A stretch of DNA of 64,000 bases from Miscanthus floridulus (Eukaryota > Streptophyta > Magnoliopsida > Poales > Poaceae): positions 106,905,799 through 106,969,798 of the forward strand of contig NC_089584.1 in assembly GCF_019320115.1 (NCBI RefSeq), written 5' to 3'. Below the pieces are notes generated by a model, which worked only from the letters and a program-made list of their open reading frames with translations, was not told where the DNA came from and did not search any database. The translations under genes were made by a program, and so were the position numbers. Below, piece by piece: positions 24,301-36,300 of the stretch; the first letter of the stretch is position 1; each line of letters starts with the position of its first letter.

Positions 24301-25505
24301 ATGGGGACTTGGAGAAAAATATTTACATGGCACAACCGAAAGGTTTTGTCATGGAAGGAAAAGAACGAATGGGATACCGCCTAAAAATCCATTTATGGAT
24401 TAAAACAAGCTTCAAGACAGTGGTACTTGAAGTTTAATCAGACAATAAGAAATTTTGGGTTTAAAGAGAATGTTGAGGACAATTGTGTCTACAAAGTTTA
24501 AGAATGAAAAGTTTATCTTCCTTGTCCTGTATGTGGATGATATTTTATTTGCTGGTAGTGATGTCAATCTACTACTAGAGACAAAGAAGTTTTTGTCCTC
24601 AAAATTTGATATGAAAGATCTTGGTGAAGCCTCGTTCGTTTTAGGGATCGAGATTCACCGAGATAGAAGTAAAGGGATATTAGGACTGTCACAAAAGGCA
24701 TACATAGAAAGAATCTTAAAGAAATTCAGTATGCACAAATGTAGTCCTTCACCTTCTCCTATAGTCAAGGACGGTAGGTATGGGGATTTTTAATGTCCCA
24801 GGAACCAATATGAGATTGATCAAATAAAAGCGGTTCCATATGCTTCAGCTGTCGGAAGCTTGCAATATGCTCAAGTATGTATGCGCCCTGACTTGGCATT
24901 TGTCACCGGGTTACTTGGCAGATTCCAAAGCAATCCTAGAATAGAACACTAGAAATTAGTAAAAAAAGTCTTTGCGTTATTTGCAAGGAACGAAATGCCT
25001 CATGATGACGTATAGAAGATCTAATTCACTCCATATAGTGGGATATTTAGATTCCAATTATGCGGGAGATGATAGAAAATCCACGTCTAGATATGTATTC
25101 ACTTTCGCAGGGGGGGCTATTTCATGAAAAAGCTCAAAGCAAACCGTCACTACATCGTCCACAGTGTATGCTGAGTTTGTAGCGTGTTATGAGGCAACGG
25201 GGCAGGTGAACTGACTAAAGAAGTTCATACCCGGTTTGAAGGTAGTTGACAACATCTATAGACCAGTTAAGTTATACTGCGATAATAATCCGACAGTACA
25301 GTATGCTCACAACAATAAGTCAAGTAGTGCTGTCAAATACATTAGTATAAAGTATTATGTTGTGAAAGATAAAGTCCAGAATCATGTCATAAGTCTTAAG
25401 CATATAAGTACCAAAAAGATGCTCGTGGATCCGCTTACAAATGGTTTACCACCCAACGTGTTCAGAAAACATGTAGCCGGCATGGGTTTAAGGGAAAGCC
25501 TATAA
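21333..25505 (+). pseudogene. Copia gag-pol polyprotein, decayed
   Basis: The gag starts at about 21333 (MGYIKEIPTLKGDNYTK), and the expected next Trp codon is TGA. A decayed CCHC knuckle (CLYCKKT) is at about 22113. The protease motif DSGAT follows at about 22256. The integrase has a zinc-binding remnant (LWHCRLCH) near 22703, then HTDICGP and RSDHGG with catalytic aspartates near 22890 and 23078, and [17 protein letters not shown] near 23203. The reverse transcriptase has YVDDILFAGSD at about 24528, and the RNase H remnant (KLYCDNNPTVQYAHNN) is near 25266. The order protease-integrase-RT-RNase H is diagnostic of Copia. Many stops and frameshifts, including an extra G in a run near 23085, rule out function. 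Confidence 0.9.
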
Positions 25506-25688
25506 TTTTTAGACAAAAGAAGGCCCAAAGATAAGTATCTATTTTAGAATAGAGTGGTGTGTTGTAGCTGTTAAATCTATCGACAATTCACCGTGATGAT
25601 GAAACATGCTCTATGCGCTAATCTGTAATGAAATGAACAAAAATAAATGATATAAAATTGAAAGATGGTAGGAGATTAAGGCGGAGAT

Positions 25689-26202
25689 TGTTGGATTAAT
25701 CTCTAATCTTAAACTGGGTCTAATGGCCCAGTTAGGCCTTTGATCCGTGCCCTGATCGGGGGCGCCTAGCCTACTATGGCTGAAGGCCCCCTGTCACACT
25801 GCGCAATAAATAGAGGTGGGGCCGATGGCTCAAGTCACGAGGTTCGCCTGAGCCGAGCTCCCCACCGATAAACCCTAAACCTGATCTAGTGAGGGACGCA
25901 GCCAGTGACGGGAAGCATCTCCACCACAGCACTGCGTTGTCTCCAGACTGCATCACCGGACTCCACTGCCTTCACCACCGGTCGCCACCGTGCATCACCG
26001 ACGCCGTCTTCACCGACCGTTACTGCCCTAGCGCAGACACCGATTTCATAGCGGACTCGAGCGGATCGAAAGCCTAGGATAGTCGGTAACCTAGCACTAC
26101 CTCTCTCTTTAATTACTGCACTAGTAGATGTTTTAGGCTTCATGATTCTACTCAACAGCACGTAACCGGCTAGATCTATGCTCCCAGTGAGATGTTTCAA
26201 CA
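25689..26202 (+). repeat. Right LTR of the Copia element
   Basis: A complete 514-bp LTR begins TGTTGGATTAATCTC and ends TGTTTCAACA. It joins directly to UGT coding sequence at 26203. Confidence 0.9.
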
Positions 26203-26203
26203 G

Positions 26204-27474
26204 TTCACCCAGCACGGCGTCGCCATCACAGTTGCACTCGCCGAGCCGCCTGCGCCGCGGCCTCCAATCCGTCCGTGAACTTCCACGTCCTGCCGCCGCC
26301 TGATTCCAGCTCGGATGACACGCATTCGGACGGCGTCGTCCAGATGCTCGGCTACCTCAAGGCTATGAACGCGCCGCTACGTGACCTCCTCCGCTCCCTG
26401 CCAGCCGTCGACGCGCTCGTCGTCGACATGTGCTGCGGCGACGCGCTCGGCGTCGCTGCCGAGCTCAACCTGCCCGTCTACTACTTCTACGCCTCGGGCG
26501 CCAGCGCGTTGGCCGTCTTCCTCAACCTGCCTCGCATGATGGCCACGGGTTTCCAGCTGGAGACCACCGGCGGCGACTCCGTGCTCTCTCTCCCCGGCGC
26601 TCCTCCGGCGATTCTGAATGGCAGCCAGGCAGGAAAAGCCGTCCTCCGCGTGCTCTACCTGTTCCCAGAGGCCAACGGGATTCTCGTCAACACCTTCGAG
26701 TCGCTGGAGACGCGGGCTGTGCGCTCTCTGAGCGACGGCCTGTGCGTTCCCGACCGTTCCACGCCGCCGGTGTACTGCATCGGGCCGCTGGTTTCGGGAG
26801 GTGGAGACAAGGAGCACGAGTGCCTCCGGTGGCTGGACATGCAGCCAGACAACAGCGTCGTGTTCCTCTCCTTTGGGAGCTTGGGCACGTTCCCAAAGAA
26901 GCAACTTGAGGTGATGGCTATTGGGCTCGAGAAGTCAGGGCAGAGGTTTCTATGGGTGGTGCGGAGCCCACGAAACAACCCTGAGGACATGTTGGGTCAG
27001 CCACTCCCGGAGCCAGACCTCAAGGCCCTCCTTCCAGAGAGGGGTTCTTGGAGAGGACAAGGACACAGGGCTTGTGCTCAAGTCTTGGGCGCCACAAGTG
27101 GATGTGCTACGCCATAGAGCGACCGGCGCATTTGTTACACACTGGGTGGAACTCAACGCTGGAGGGCATCATGGCAGGGTTGCCCCTGCTGTGCTGGCCA
27201 CTGTATGCGGAGCAGAGGATGAACAAGGTGTTTATTGTGGAAGAGATGAAGATCGGGGTGGAAATGAACGGCTATGATGAAGAAATGGTGAAGGCAGAGG
27301 AGGTGGAGACGAAGGTTAAGTGGGTAATGGAGTCTCAAGGTGGGCGAGCACTCAGAGAGACTGGCGGAGGTAAAAGATAGAGCAGTCAAGGCACTCAAAG
27401 AAGGCGGCTCATCTCATGCTGCTTTTGTCGAATTCTTGAAGGATATCGATAGCATGGCTCATCTTCATCCCTAA
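26204..27474 (+). pseudogene. Main body of the split UGT88-type glycosyltransferase
   Basis: It resumes with FTQHGVAITVALAEPPA and ends DIDSMAHLHP-stop. A deletion just after EPPA shifts the frame into ASNPSVNFHVLPPPDSSS. A long intact stretch follows (26275 to about 27045), including ALVVDMCCGDALGVAAEL with the dyad aspartate and FLSFGSLGTF in the donor-binding fold. Near 27045-27075 two frame changes occur around LLPERG and LERT. In the PSPG box ([19 protein letters not shown]...WNSTLEGI) the Cys-Gly codons after the His are lost with a frameshift near 27142. Another shift lies near 27355. It is a dead paralog of the intact genes at 49383 and 60887. Its FGS motif, where they have WGS, suggests a separate lineage. 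Confidence 0.9.
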
Positions 27475-28249
27475 GGGAGGCTCATATTAGGACACGACAT
27501 GTTTAATTCCTCGAATATTTCAAGGCTCGTAAAGACATATTCTCTTATATATAGGTTATACATGTAAGATCTTTTTATTTCACATATTCTCTCATGTCAT
27601 CCATGTGACACACTAGTTACTAGTTTTTATACGTGTACAAGAGAGACATAGGAGATGTGTTCCCTTCATGCATTAGAGAGCATAAAAAAGTTTTTTTCTT
27701 CTTCTCACTCTAGCGTAAAGGTTTCTAGCCTCTCTCCACCACAATGTGTCATTAGAGAAGCTCTTATCGAAGTGATCAGGAGAACAGGATGGCCTACAAT
27801 GCCTGAGCTAGCTAGCTCGTGGATTTGATGTGCATGAGACGGGCACACCTTTCACCGTTATATCAGCTCACATGATCTTGGAGGGCAGTAGGCCAATAGA
27901 AACCTTAGCATGAGTCTTTTTAGATGCGATAACAAACATGCGCTCTGTTCGCTTGACTTATAAGCCATACTTTTTCAGACAACGAACAATATTTTTCTCT
28001 CACAACAAATCAACCAACAATACTTTCAGCCATGGCTTATCAGCCAAGCGAACAGGACAATGGTTGCCACACTTGCCTCCATGGATATCGGAGAGTTGGG
28101 CACTCTCCTCTTCCTGAGAGATGCATTTCATCAGGGCATAGCTCATGCCACGGCGATATAAGTTTCCATCAACCACGGTGTGCCTTTTGGCTTGATGGGT
28201 ATATCTGCTCTATCACATCATCATCGTCGGGGATGGCTCTATCTTTCAA
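27475..28249. other. Spacer with a small MITE
   Basis: No gene is seen. About 27943-28056 is a short inverted-repeat element. Its left end is CTGTTCGCTTGACTTATAAG and its right end, on the minus strand, is CCTGTTCGCTTGGCTGATAA, with TTTCTCTCACAACAAATCA inside. This matches a very common grass MITE of hAT-like type, but I could not settle its target duplication. Confidence 0.6.
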
Positions 28250-28611
28250 GGGGCAATTTCTTATTTGCCCCTGGTTTAAAGTTGTCTTTCTTCTTTGGCC
28301 CTGAAACAAAATTTCTTACCTATTTGGCCTCACTCGAAGTTTCGTTTTCCAATCTAGCCTTACCATGAAAATTGGATTCAAAGTGCTCAAAATTATGTCG
28401 TTATGCTGCCTGGGTGACCTTTGGTTTCTCATAATGTCTCAGGGACAGTTTGGTCATTTCATGTGCCACTTAACGGTGTTAGAGGCGGGATATGACGGTA
28501 AGACCAGATTGGAAAACGAAACTTCGAGTGAGGCCAAATAGATAAGAAATTTTGTTTCAGGGCCAAGGAAGAAAGACAACTTTAAACCAGGGCCAAATAA
28601 GAAATTTTCTC
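28250..28611. mobile_element. Long-TIR MITE (Mutator-like) with 9-bp target duplication
   Basis: The arms are about 118-122 bp (28250-28370 and 28490-28611). They are near-perfect inverted copies containing GGTTTAAAGTTGTCTTTCTT and CACTCGAAGTTTCGTTTTCC, and the centre is about 120 bp and unrelated. The flanks are an identical 9-bp repeat, ATCTTTCAA (28241-28249 and 28612-28620). A 9-bp duplication with long TIRs is typical of Mutator-like elements. There is no coding capacity. Confidence 0.9.
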
Positions 28612-28719
28612 ATCTTTCAACTAGGTTAGGACTTGATTCATTTAGGGCGCTACGAAACTGAGCGCTACAACTGCGTGTGGCTATCACTATGTTTGGATGG
28701 GTTCCACTACCGGAAACCG

Positions 28720-29045
28720 GCACTTTGCCGAGTGCCGGAAGCTTTGCCGAGTGTATTTTATCGGACACTCGGCAAAGACGGCTTTGCCGAGTGTTTTTTC
28801 GGCACTCGGCAAAGACGGCTTTGCCGGGTGTTTTTTTTGGCACTCGGCAAAGATGTATTTTGCCGAGTGCCATTTTTCGGCACTCGGCAAAATGCGTCTT
28901 TGCCGAGTGCCTTTTTTCTGGCACTCGGCAAAATACGTCTTTGCCGAGTGCCTTTTTTTGGCACTCGGCAAAGAGGCATTTTGCCGAGTGCCCTTTTTTT
29001 GGCACTCGGCAAAGAGGTATTTTGCCGTGTGCATTTTTTTTTGGC
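28720..29045. repeat. CACTA subterminal repeats, left side
   Basis: More than ten copies of CTTTGCCGAGTGC or its reverse complement GCACTCGGCAAAG are spaced about 20-35 bp apart and often arranged as inverted pairs around short spacers. Cysteine- and arginine-rich reading frames here are by-products of the repeat. Confidence 0.9.
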
Positions 29046-29108
29046 CCTCGCAAATTATTTTTTCAAAGCAATTTGTAAGGCCCGAAATGAATTCAAATGA
29101 AAAACTTT

Positions 29109-29352
29109 TCAACTACAAAGTTGCATAACTTCTCAAGATCTATAAAGTTTATTTTGGTCATTTCTTTATTTGACAAAACGACAATAACGTTGTTCATAAA
29201 ATCTACATCTCTCTCATGTCTCATATTAGTTTCATGAAAGTAGAAGAGGGATATATAAGATTTGTGAATAATATTACTACCACTACGTTGGATGAACAAA
29301 TGACCAAAATAAACTTTGTAGATATTGAGAAGTTATGAAATTTTGTAGTTGG
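29109..29352. repeat. Imperfect inverted repeat inside the CACTA element
   Basis: The arm 29109-29165 (AACTTCTCAAGATCTATAAA, then AGTTTATTTTGGTCATTTCT) is repeated in reverse at 29296-29352. Transcripts across it could fold into a hairpin with a loop of about 130 bases. Further direct repeats of the GACCTCGGATG...CTTCCTAAA type lie at about 29432-29560 and 29580-29680. Confidence 0.7.
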
Positions 29353-29744
29353 CAACATTTTGATTTGAAATAATCTTGTCAAGCAAAAACGGCGTTTGAA
29401 TTTGAAAATTTGAAAATCTGAATTTTTCAAAAGACCTCGGATGGAAAAACTTCCTAAACGAAAATTGTAGATCTCCAAAAGTTATGAAACTATGTAGTTG
29501 ACAACTTTTTGATTTGAAATCATCTTATCATGCAAAACTACGTTTGAATCTCTCAAATTTAAAATTCGAATTTTTCAAACGACCTCGGATGAAAAAACTT
29601 CCTAAATGAAAATTGTAGATCTCGAAAAGTTATGAAACTTTATAGTTGACCACTTTTTGATTTGAATTCGTTTAGGGCCTCAAACAAGCAATTTACTCTC
29701 GGTTTAGTATAATATATGTGGATAGATAACGGAATTTAGACACA

Positions 29745-29819
29745 AGTGATAATGTAGTGCAGTGGTAGAGCAGCAAACACGCGTGGGAGAGGTCGTAAGT
29801 TCGAATCCCACCGGCCGCG
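29745..29819 (+). repeat. Degenerate tRNA-like sequence (possible SINE head)
   Basis: GTAGTGCAGTGGTAGAGC resembles an A box, and AGTTCGAATCCCACC, about 30 bases later, a B box, at the spacing of a tRNA. The D stem and T stem do not pair properly and no acceptor stem closes, so this is not a working tRNA gene. The Gypsy LTR begins immediately after it. Confidence 0.5.
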
Positions 29820-30291
29820 TGTGGGGGTATTAACCCCTATACCCTTATGGCTAAGCTTGGGCCGGCCCGGATCGATGGGTCCGGTCCACCAAAAGACGAC
29901 GTGCGGCCCAGCCAACCTGATCGGAGTCCCGCACAAGGAGTCAAGGCGGATTTGGCGATCAAGCAAGATCCTGGTCGATTAGAATAGGAATCCTTATCCG
30001 GCCACATATGGCAATTGTAACTAGCTAGGATTAGTTTCTAGATCTGTAACCCTGCCCTCCGGACTATATAAGGCGGGCAGGGGATTCCTCTAAAAAACAT
30101 CTCTCATTGACATACATCAATACAAATCAGACGCAGGACGTAGGTATTACGCCTTCTGGGCGACTGAACCTGGATAAAATCTCGTGTCTGTCTTGCGTCA
30201 TCATCTTGTTTGTGGCTTGCGCATCTGTCTGCCAATAATCTACTACTTTGGGCATACCCCTAGGTAGACCGCCGATCATATTTCGTCGACA
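29820..30291 (+). repeat. Left LTR of the Gypsy element
   Basis: This is 472 bp, the same length as the right LTR and aligned to it without gaps. It carries a clear TATATAA box at 30065-30071, so transcription would start roughly 30 bp later. Confidence 0.93.
30065..30071 (+). promoter_or_regulatory. TATA box of the Gypsy LTR promoter
   Basis: TATATAA lies in GGACTATATAAGGCGGGCAG. The same box is kept in the 3' LTR at 42648-42654. Confidence 0.75.
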
Positions 30292-30292
30292 G

Positions 30293-30310
30293 TGGCGCGC
30301 CAGGTAGGGG
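30293..30310 (+). promoter_or_regulatory. Primer-binding site of the Gypsy element
   Basis: TGGCGCGCCAGGTAGGGG begins two bases after the LTR, the position and TGG start expected of a tRNA primer site. I do not assign the tRNA species. Confidence 0.7.
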
Positions 30311-30339
30311 GTGTGCGTACTGCTCTCCAAGCAAACAAG

Positions 30340-33300
30340 ATGGTCATCGTCTCCGGCTCCATGGTAACGCCGAACGGCCTCACGTTCACCGTCGGCCAGA
30401 TCAACTGGACCACCGGCTCCGACGACTTCATCGCCATGACCACGGGGGAGGCGTGGATTTAGTCTGCGCCAACCACTGCTTCACCTGCATCGGCTACGGC
30501 TCCGACCACGATGGGTACGGCTCCGACCACGATGGATCTAGCTCCGACCACGGTACATCTGGCTCCGACCACGCCTGCATCATCTTCAGCCACGCCGACG
30601 ACTCGTCGTCCGCTTCCCCGCTATAAAGGGAAGCAGATCGACAACACCGACCTGCTCGACTCCATCGATCGGGTCGGCACCAAACTCGCTGAAACCCTAG
30701 CTCTGGTAAGTATGATTCAAAGTCAACCTAACAAGCAGGTAACCGCTCCCCATAATAGATCTACCCGACCAGCTCGGACCAGTCGTCCTACACGACTTGG
30801 TACAGATCTCGTGGTCATATCTATTCCTGAAGGGCGCTCCACTCGTCGCCGGCCAGCCTCCGCGATGGGTCTCCGGCTCTCCGAGTACGAAGCCTCGATG
30901 GAGAACCACCAGGTCCAGCCCTACGGCCTGCGAAACGCTGCCTCCAACTACGCGTATAACCTACAACGCCGCTTGGATCCATGTTTTATGCACCGACCTC
31001 GGCCGAAGCCATGCAACTTCGTCAACATGATCCGGACTGAAGATTATCAAGAAGGATCCATCCACACAGTCCAAGAGGGCGACTCTAGCTCCTCGTCTGG
31101 CATCGCATCTAATGCATCTGTCCACACCGAGCTTCAGCATCACGAAAATGACGGCGCCAAGTACGATCTGGATCTGCCAGACCACGCCCCAGGGTTTTCA
31201 CAATTCCCGTCTTTCCCGCTAAGACGAGGGGATTTGATCCATGTTGTCAGCAATGACGAACCACCAACAGTTGGTGAAACAGAACAAGAAAGGACTGCAC
31301 GCGAAGCACTCAATATTGACCGGTTTAATCGCCGACAAATCGAAGCCAAAGTAGACCAGGAGGTGCGACGCATAAGGGTCCAGCCACGCGACCTCAATGA
31401 TGCTTTCGACAGGGTGGGGGACAAATAGGTCTTTAGGACTCCAAGTGCCAACGTAGCCGTCGCCATGGCGATAATGCAACGGCTACCCAACACCCCAGAA
31501 ACCCAAGCGGTTCGCGATGAAATACAAGCCTATCTGACGGCTGCCATGGCCCAGACCGCAGAGATTGTAAATCAAGTCCGGGCTCCATCCATCTCAGTCG
31601 AGTCAAGCTACAGTCGCCAGCTCCCAAGTCGCTCATAGCCACTCAACCCATGTGGCTCATGCAACAGTGACCCATCAGACAACCGTCAAGGCAGAAACGA
31701 TGGCCACGATGGTGGTCAGGATGACAACCACCGTCGGGAGGACAACCGTCGTGATGTCCGGGACGATAATCGCCGAGACAACCACGACAATCGCCGCGAT
31801 AACCATGGTCATAGGGCTAATCTAGATGGCAATCGAGATCGCCGCGATGGCAATAACAATCTCCACCATTACCTCGGTGGACGCGATCTGCGCGCTCGCA
31901 TCAACCAGAGACCCGACAATCGAGCATCCTATGAAAGCTATCGCCGTATGGAGTATGACACTGCCCACGGTCCACTGGGTTTGAAGCAGTTTACTCCGCA
32001 CCTTCGCCAAGTCATATGGCCCAAGAATTTCAAGCTCGAGAAACTTTAGAAGTACGACGGCAAGGGAAACCCTGAATTATGGGTCATGCTCTACGAAACT
32101 GCGTGCAGATCAGCCATGGCTGACGAGCACGTCATGTCTAACTACTTCCTAGTCGCTGTTGGCCATGCAGATTACCAATGGCTGGTCAGCTTGTCGGTGA
32201 ACTACTTTGATTCTTGGTAGGAGCTTAAGCAAGCCTTCATCGACAATTTCATCGCTACTTGTGAATAACCAGGCAACAAGTATGACCTGCAACGGATCCA
32301 AGATCGGAAAGATGAGCCACTGCGCGAGTACGTCCAGCGTTTCTCGGAGATGCGCATCAAGGTCCCATCAATCTCCGACAACGAGGCAATCGAGGCTTTC
32401 ATCACTGGCCTTCGCTTCCACGACGCCCTAAGAGACAAGCTCCTCCGGAAGTGACCTGAATCGGTCATAGCGCTCCTAGCCACCGCTAAGAAATATGCGG
32501 ACGCCGACGACGCTAAGAAGATAATTATTGAAGAAGCAGTAAGGGTTCCACGCTCTGACCACCCCCCACACCGCGACGACTACCACGGCAACCGTGGTCG
32601 GAACGACAATTTTGATCGCCGCAACCAGCGCAACGACTCGCGCGACCACCACGACCAACATAATCAGCGGCGTAACCGCCGTGACGATTACAGGAGCAAG
32701 CGTGCTCAGGAAGACGACGGCGAGGTCAATACCGTTAAAAAGGGTGGCGGATGTCGTAATTACGAAGACGACTACGCCAAAGCATTGAAAGGGCCCTACC
32801 AGATCCATCCTAGATCAAACCATACCATGGAGAATTGCCGCGTTCTCAAGTCTATCTATACGCGTCAATAGGCTCCGGATACATCCGACAAGCCTAACGA
32901 CGTAGGGGAACAGTGCAACGAGGATAACGATGACGACGATGCAGACCCTCGTCACAAGTACGTCAAGCCAACCGATCGCGTGCACACCATCATCGGAGGC
33001 ATAGTGTCCATCGAGACCAAGCGGGAACGCAAGCTGCTCGCCCGTGCTTGCTTGAACGTGGCCAATGCCGACAACCTCCTCGCCGATCCACGGCTCCCTC
33101 CGTGGTCTCACCACGAAATCTCTTTCAGTAGAAAGGACCAATGGGCCGCGATACCTGAGCCAGGACATTTTCCCCTGGTCCTCGATCCTTGTATCAACAA
33201 GGTCCAGTTCGACAGAGTACTGATCGACGGCGGCAGCTCCATCGATATACTGTTCAAGAATAGTCTGCCCGCCCTGAAGATAGCTCAGGCGGATCTCAAG

Positions 33301-36300
33301 CCATACGAGGCACAGTTCTAGGGTGTTCTCCCTGGATAGAGCTGTACACCTCTTGGGCAGATCATGCTACCTGTGTAGTTTGGGACCCTGGATCACTTCT
33401 GCACCGACTACGTCAACTTTGTGGTCGCTGACTTCGATGGCACCTACCATGCTATTCTTGGTCGACCGTCGCTCACCAAGTTCATGGCCATACCTCATTA
33501 TAGGTATCTGATGCTCAAGATGCCTACCGAGAAAGGAGTCCTAACCCTCCGAGGTAACGTGTACGCAGCTTACACCTGCAAAGACGACAGTTTCAAAATA
33601 ACAGAGGCCCATGACCTCTCTATTCGCATGGCCGAGACCATGCTCGACGCTAAGAAGACCTCAGCCGACCACCTGGAGATCCCAGAGCTTGAGGATCCAC
33701 GCAAGAACATCAAGTCAAAGGAGCACAAGGTGATCAGCTGGTCGACGGCGATTCCAGCAAAACGGCCCTTATCGGGGCCAACCTGGATCCCAAATAGGAA
33801 GACGCGCTCGTCAGGTTCTTGAGGAGCAACATGGATGTGTTCGCATGGAAACCTACCGACATGCCCGGTGTACCTCGGAACTTGATCGAGCACTCCTTGA
33901 ATGTCAATAGCAAGGCCAAACCTATCAAGCAGAAGCTACGACGGTTCACTTGCGATAAAAAGGAGACAATTAGGGTAGAAGTTACATGGCTTTTGGCAGC
34001 CGGATTTATCAAAGAAGTGTATCATCCGGAGTGGTTAGCCAACCCGGTTCTTGTACGCAAAAAGAATAATGAATGGAGAATGTGCGTTGATTACACTGAT
34101 CTCAACAAACACTGCCCTAAGGACCCCTTCGGCTTACCTCGCATAGACGAGGTCGTAGATTCAACCACCGGTTGCGAGCTCCTTTCCTTCCTCGATTGCT
34201 ACTCTGGTTATCACCAGATCACTCTCAAAAAGGACGATCAGATCAAGACATCTTTCATCACGCCCTTCGGCGCCTACTACTACATGACTATATCGTTCGG
34301 GCTCAAGAACGCCGGGGCTACGTACCAACACGCCATTCAGGCCTGCCTCACAGATGAGATAAAAGACGACCTTGTGGAGGCCTATGTGGATGATGTAGTT
34401 GTCAAAACCAAGGAAGCACATACTCTTGTTGACAACCAAGAATGCACCTTCGCAGCCCTCAATACATTCCAATAGAAGTTAAACCCAAAGAAGTGCATCT
34501 TTGGTGTTCCTTCTGGTATATTGTTAGGCAACATCGTCAGTTACGACGGCATACACCCTAATCCGGAGAAAGTCAAAGCTGTCTTAGATATGAAGCCCCC
34601 TAAAAAGGTGAAGGATGTCCAGAAGCTTACAGGATGCATGGCTGCTCATTGGGAGAAAAAGGACTACCGTTTTTCAAACTGCTCAAAGCATCCGAGAAGT
34701 TTGAGTGGTCAGATGAAGTAGACGCTCCCTTCACGCAGCTAAAACAATACCTTACATCACCACCGGTCCTCACTGCTCCTAGAGAAGATGAGACTCTCCT
34801 ACTTTACATTGCGGCAACCAATCGGGTGATCTCCACTGCCATGGTGGTCGAGCGCGACGAGCCGGGCCACGCCTATAAGGTACAGCGGCCGATTTATTTC
34901 ATCAGTGAGGTACTCAGCGAATCCAAGACCAGGTACCCACAGATTCAGAAACTGCTCTACGCCATACTGATAACATCCCCAAAGTTGAGACATTACTTCG
35001 ATGGATATCATGTGGTGGTCATGACCGAGTACCCTTTGGGGGACATCATTCGCAATAAGGATGCGAACGGGCACATCGTCAAATGGGCAATGGAGCTATA
35101 CCCCTTCTCCTTGGAATTTGCAAGCCGTACTACAATCAAGTCTTAGGCACTCGTCGATTTCATCGTCGAGTGGACAGACTTAAGCACGCCAGCCTCCCTA
35201 GGATTCGATGAGTATTGGACGATGTACTTTGATGGCTCTCTCAACATTGGCGGTGCGGGAGCAGGAGTCCTCTTCGTGTCACCATCCAAGGAGCAGCTCC
35301 AGTACATCCTCAGGATTTATTTCCCAGTATCTAATAACGCCACCGAGTATGAAGCATGCCTGCATGGTTTACGCATTGTGGTTGAGCTTGGTGTTAAACA
35401 TCTCTATGTCTACGAAGACTCAGCTCTGGTCATCAACCAACTCAACAAGGACTGGGACACGACCAGCGAAAATATGGACGCATACTGCAAATCGATAAGA
35501 AAGCTAGAAGGTAGGTTCTATGGCATTGAGTACATACACGTGGTCCGGGACAAGAACCAAGCAGCAGATGCGCTGTCAAAGATAGGATCATCCTGAGCCA
35601 AAATCCCACATGGCGTATTCGTCCAAGACCTACTCATGCCTTCCATCGAAGAGGAAGATTCCATGGCAGACAAGCCTCCAGACCAGCAATTGGTGGCTAC
35701 GGTTCCGACATCGAGCACCATCAAACTGCCTCCGACCACTCATGAGCCCGACTGGAGAATACCTTTCATCAAGTACTTAACAAATGGCAGCGGTTATACT
35801 GATCGAACAGAAAACAAGTGCCTGATACATCGCAGTAAGCAGTATCTGCTCGTCGATGGCAAGTTATGGCGCAAAAAACGCAAAAGAGGAAATCTTGATG
35901 AAGTGTATAACCTAGGAAGAAGGCAAACATCTCCTAGAACAAATCCACTCTGGCTCCTGCGACAACCATGCGGCCTCAAGAACACTGGTCGGCAAGGCTT
36001 TCCGAGCAGGGTTCTATTGGCCATCAGCAGTAGCCGACGCAGAAAAACTAGTCCGCCACTGTGAGGGTTGTCAGTTCTTCGCCAAGAGAATCCACGTACT
36101 AGCACATGAGATCCAGACAATACCAGCCTCCTAGCCCTTCGTATGCTGGGGACTGGATATGATCGGGCCCTTCAAATCGGCTCTAGGGAAATTCACATGC
36201 GTCTTTGTGCTGATCGACAAATTTTCTAAGTGGATAGAATACATGCCTTTGGTACAGGCATCCTCAGAGAAGGCTGTCACGTTCCTCGACCAGGTCATCC

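Larger units (their letters stand above)
6541..26202 (+). mobile_element. Copia LTR retrotransposon inserted in a UGT gene
   Basis: Direct repeats at 6541-7045 and 25689-26202 are its LTRs. The right one is complete (514 bp, TGTTGG...CAACA). The left one lacks its first 14-15 bases. A TGGTACCAGAGAC primer-binding site like the initiator-Met type follows the left LTR, and a purine-rich tract precedes the right LTR. Copia gag, integrase, reverse transcriptase and RNase H remains lie at 21333-25505. The 5' leader was itself opened by a 13-kb element (7824-20818). Removing that leaves about 6.7 kb, a normal Copia length. The LTRs differ at very roughly a tenth of positions by eye, so this is the oldest datable insertion here. 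Confidence 0.9.

Noticed and set aside
26377..26990. Minus-strand open frames in the UGT body
   Set aside because: They are shadows of a GC-rich coding sequence; the plus frame carries all the UGT motifs.
28610..29128. Overlapping 80-150 aa reading frames on both strands with repeated RVP-like and AECQK-like peptides
   Set aside because: They are translations of the CTTTGCCGAGTGC subterminal repeats of the CACTA element, present in several frames at once.
29745..29819. Functional tRNA gene
   Set aside because: The D and T stems do not pair and no acceptor stem can be formed; only the box motifs remain.
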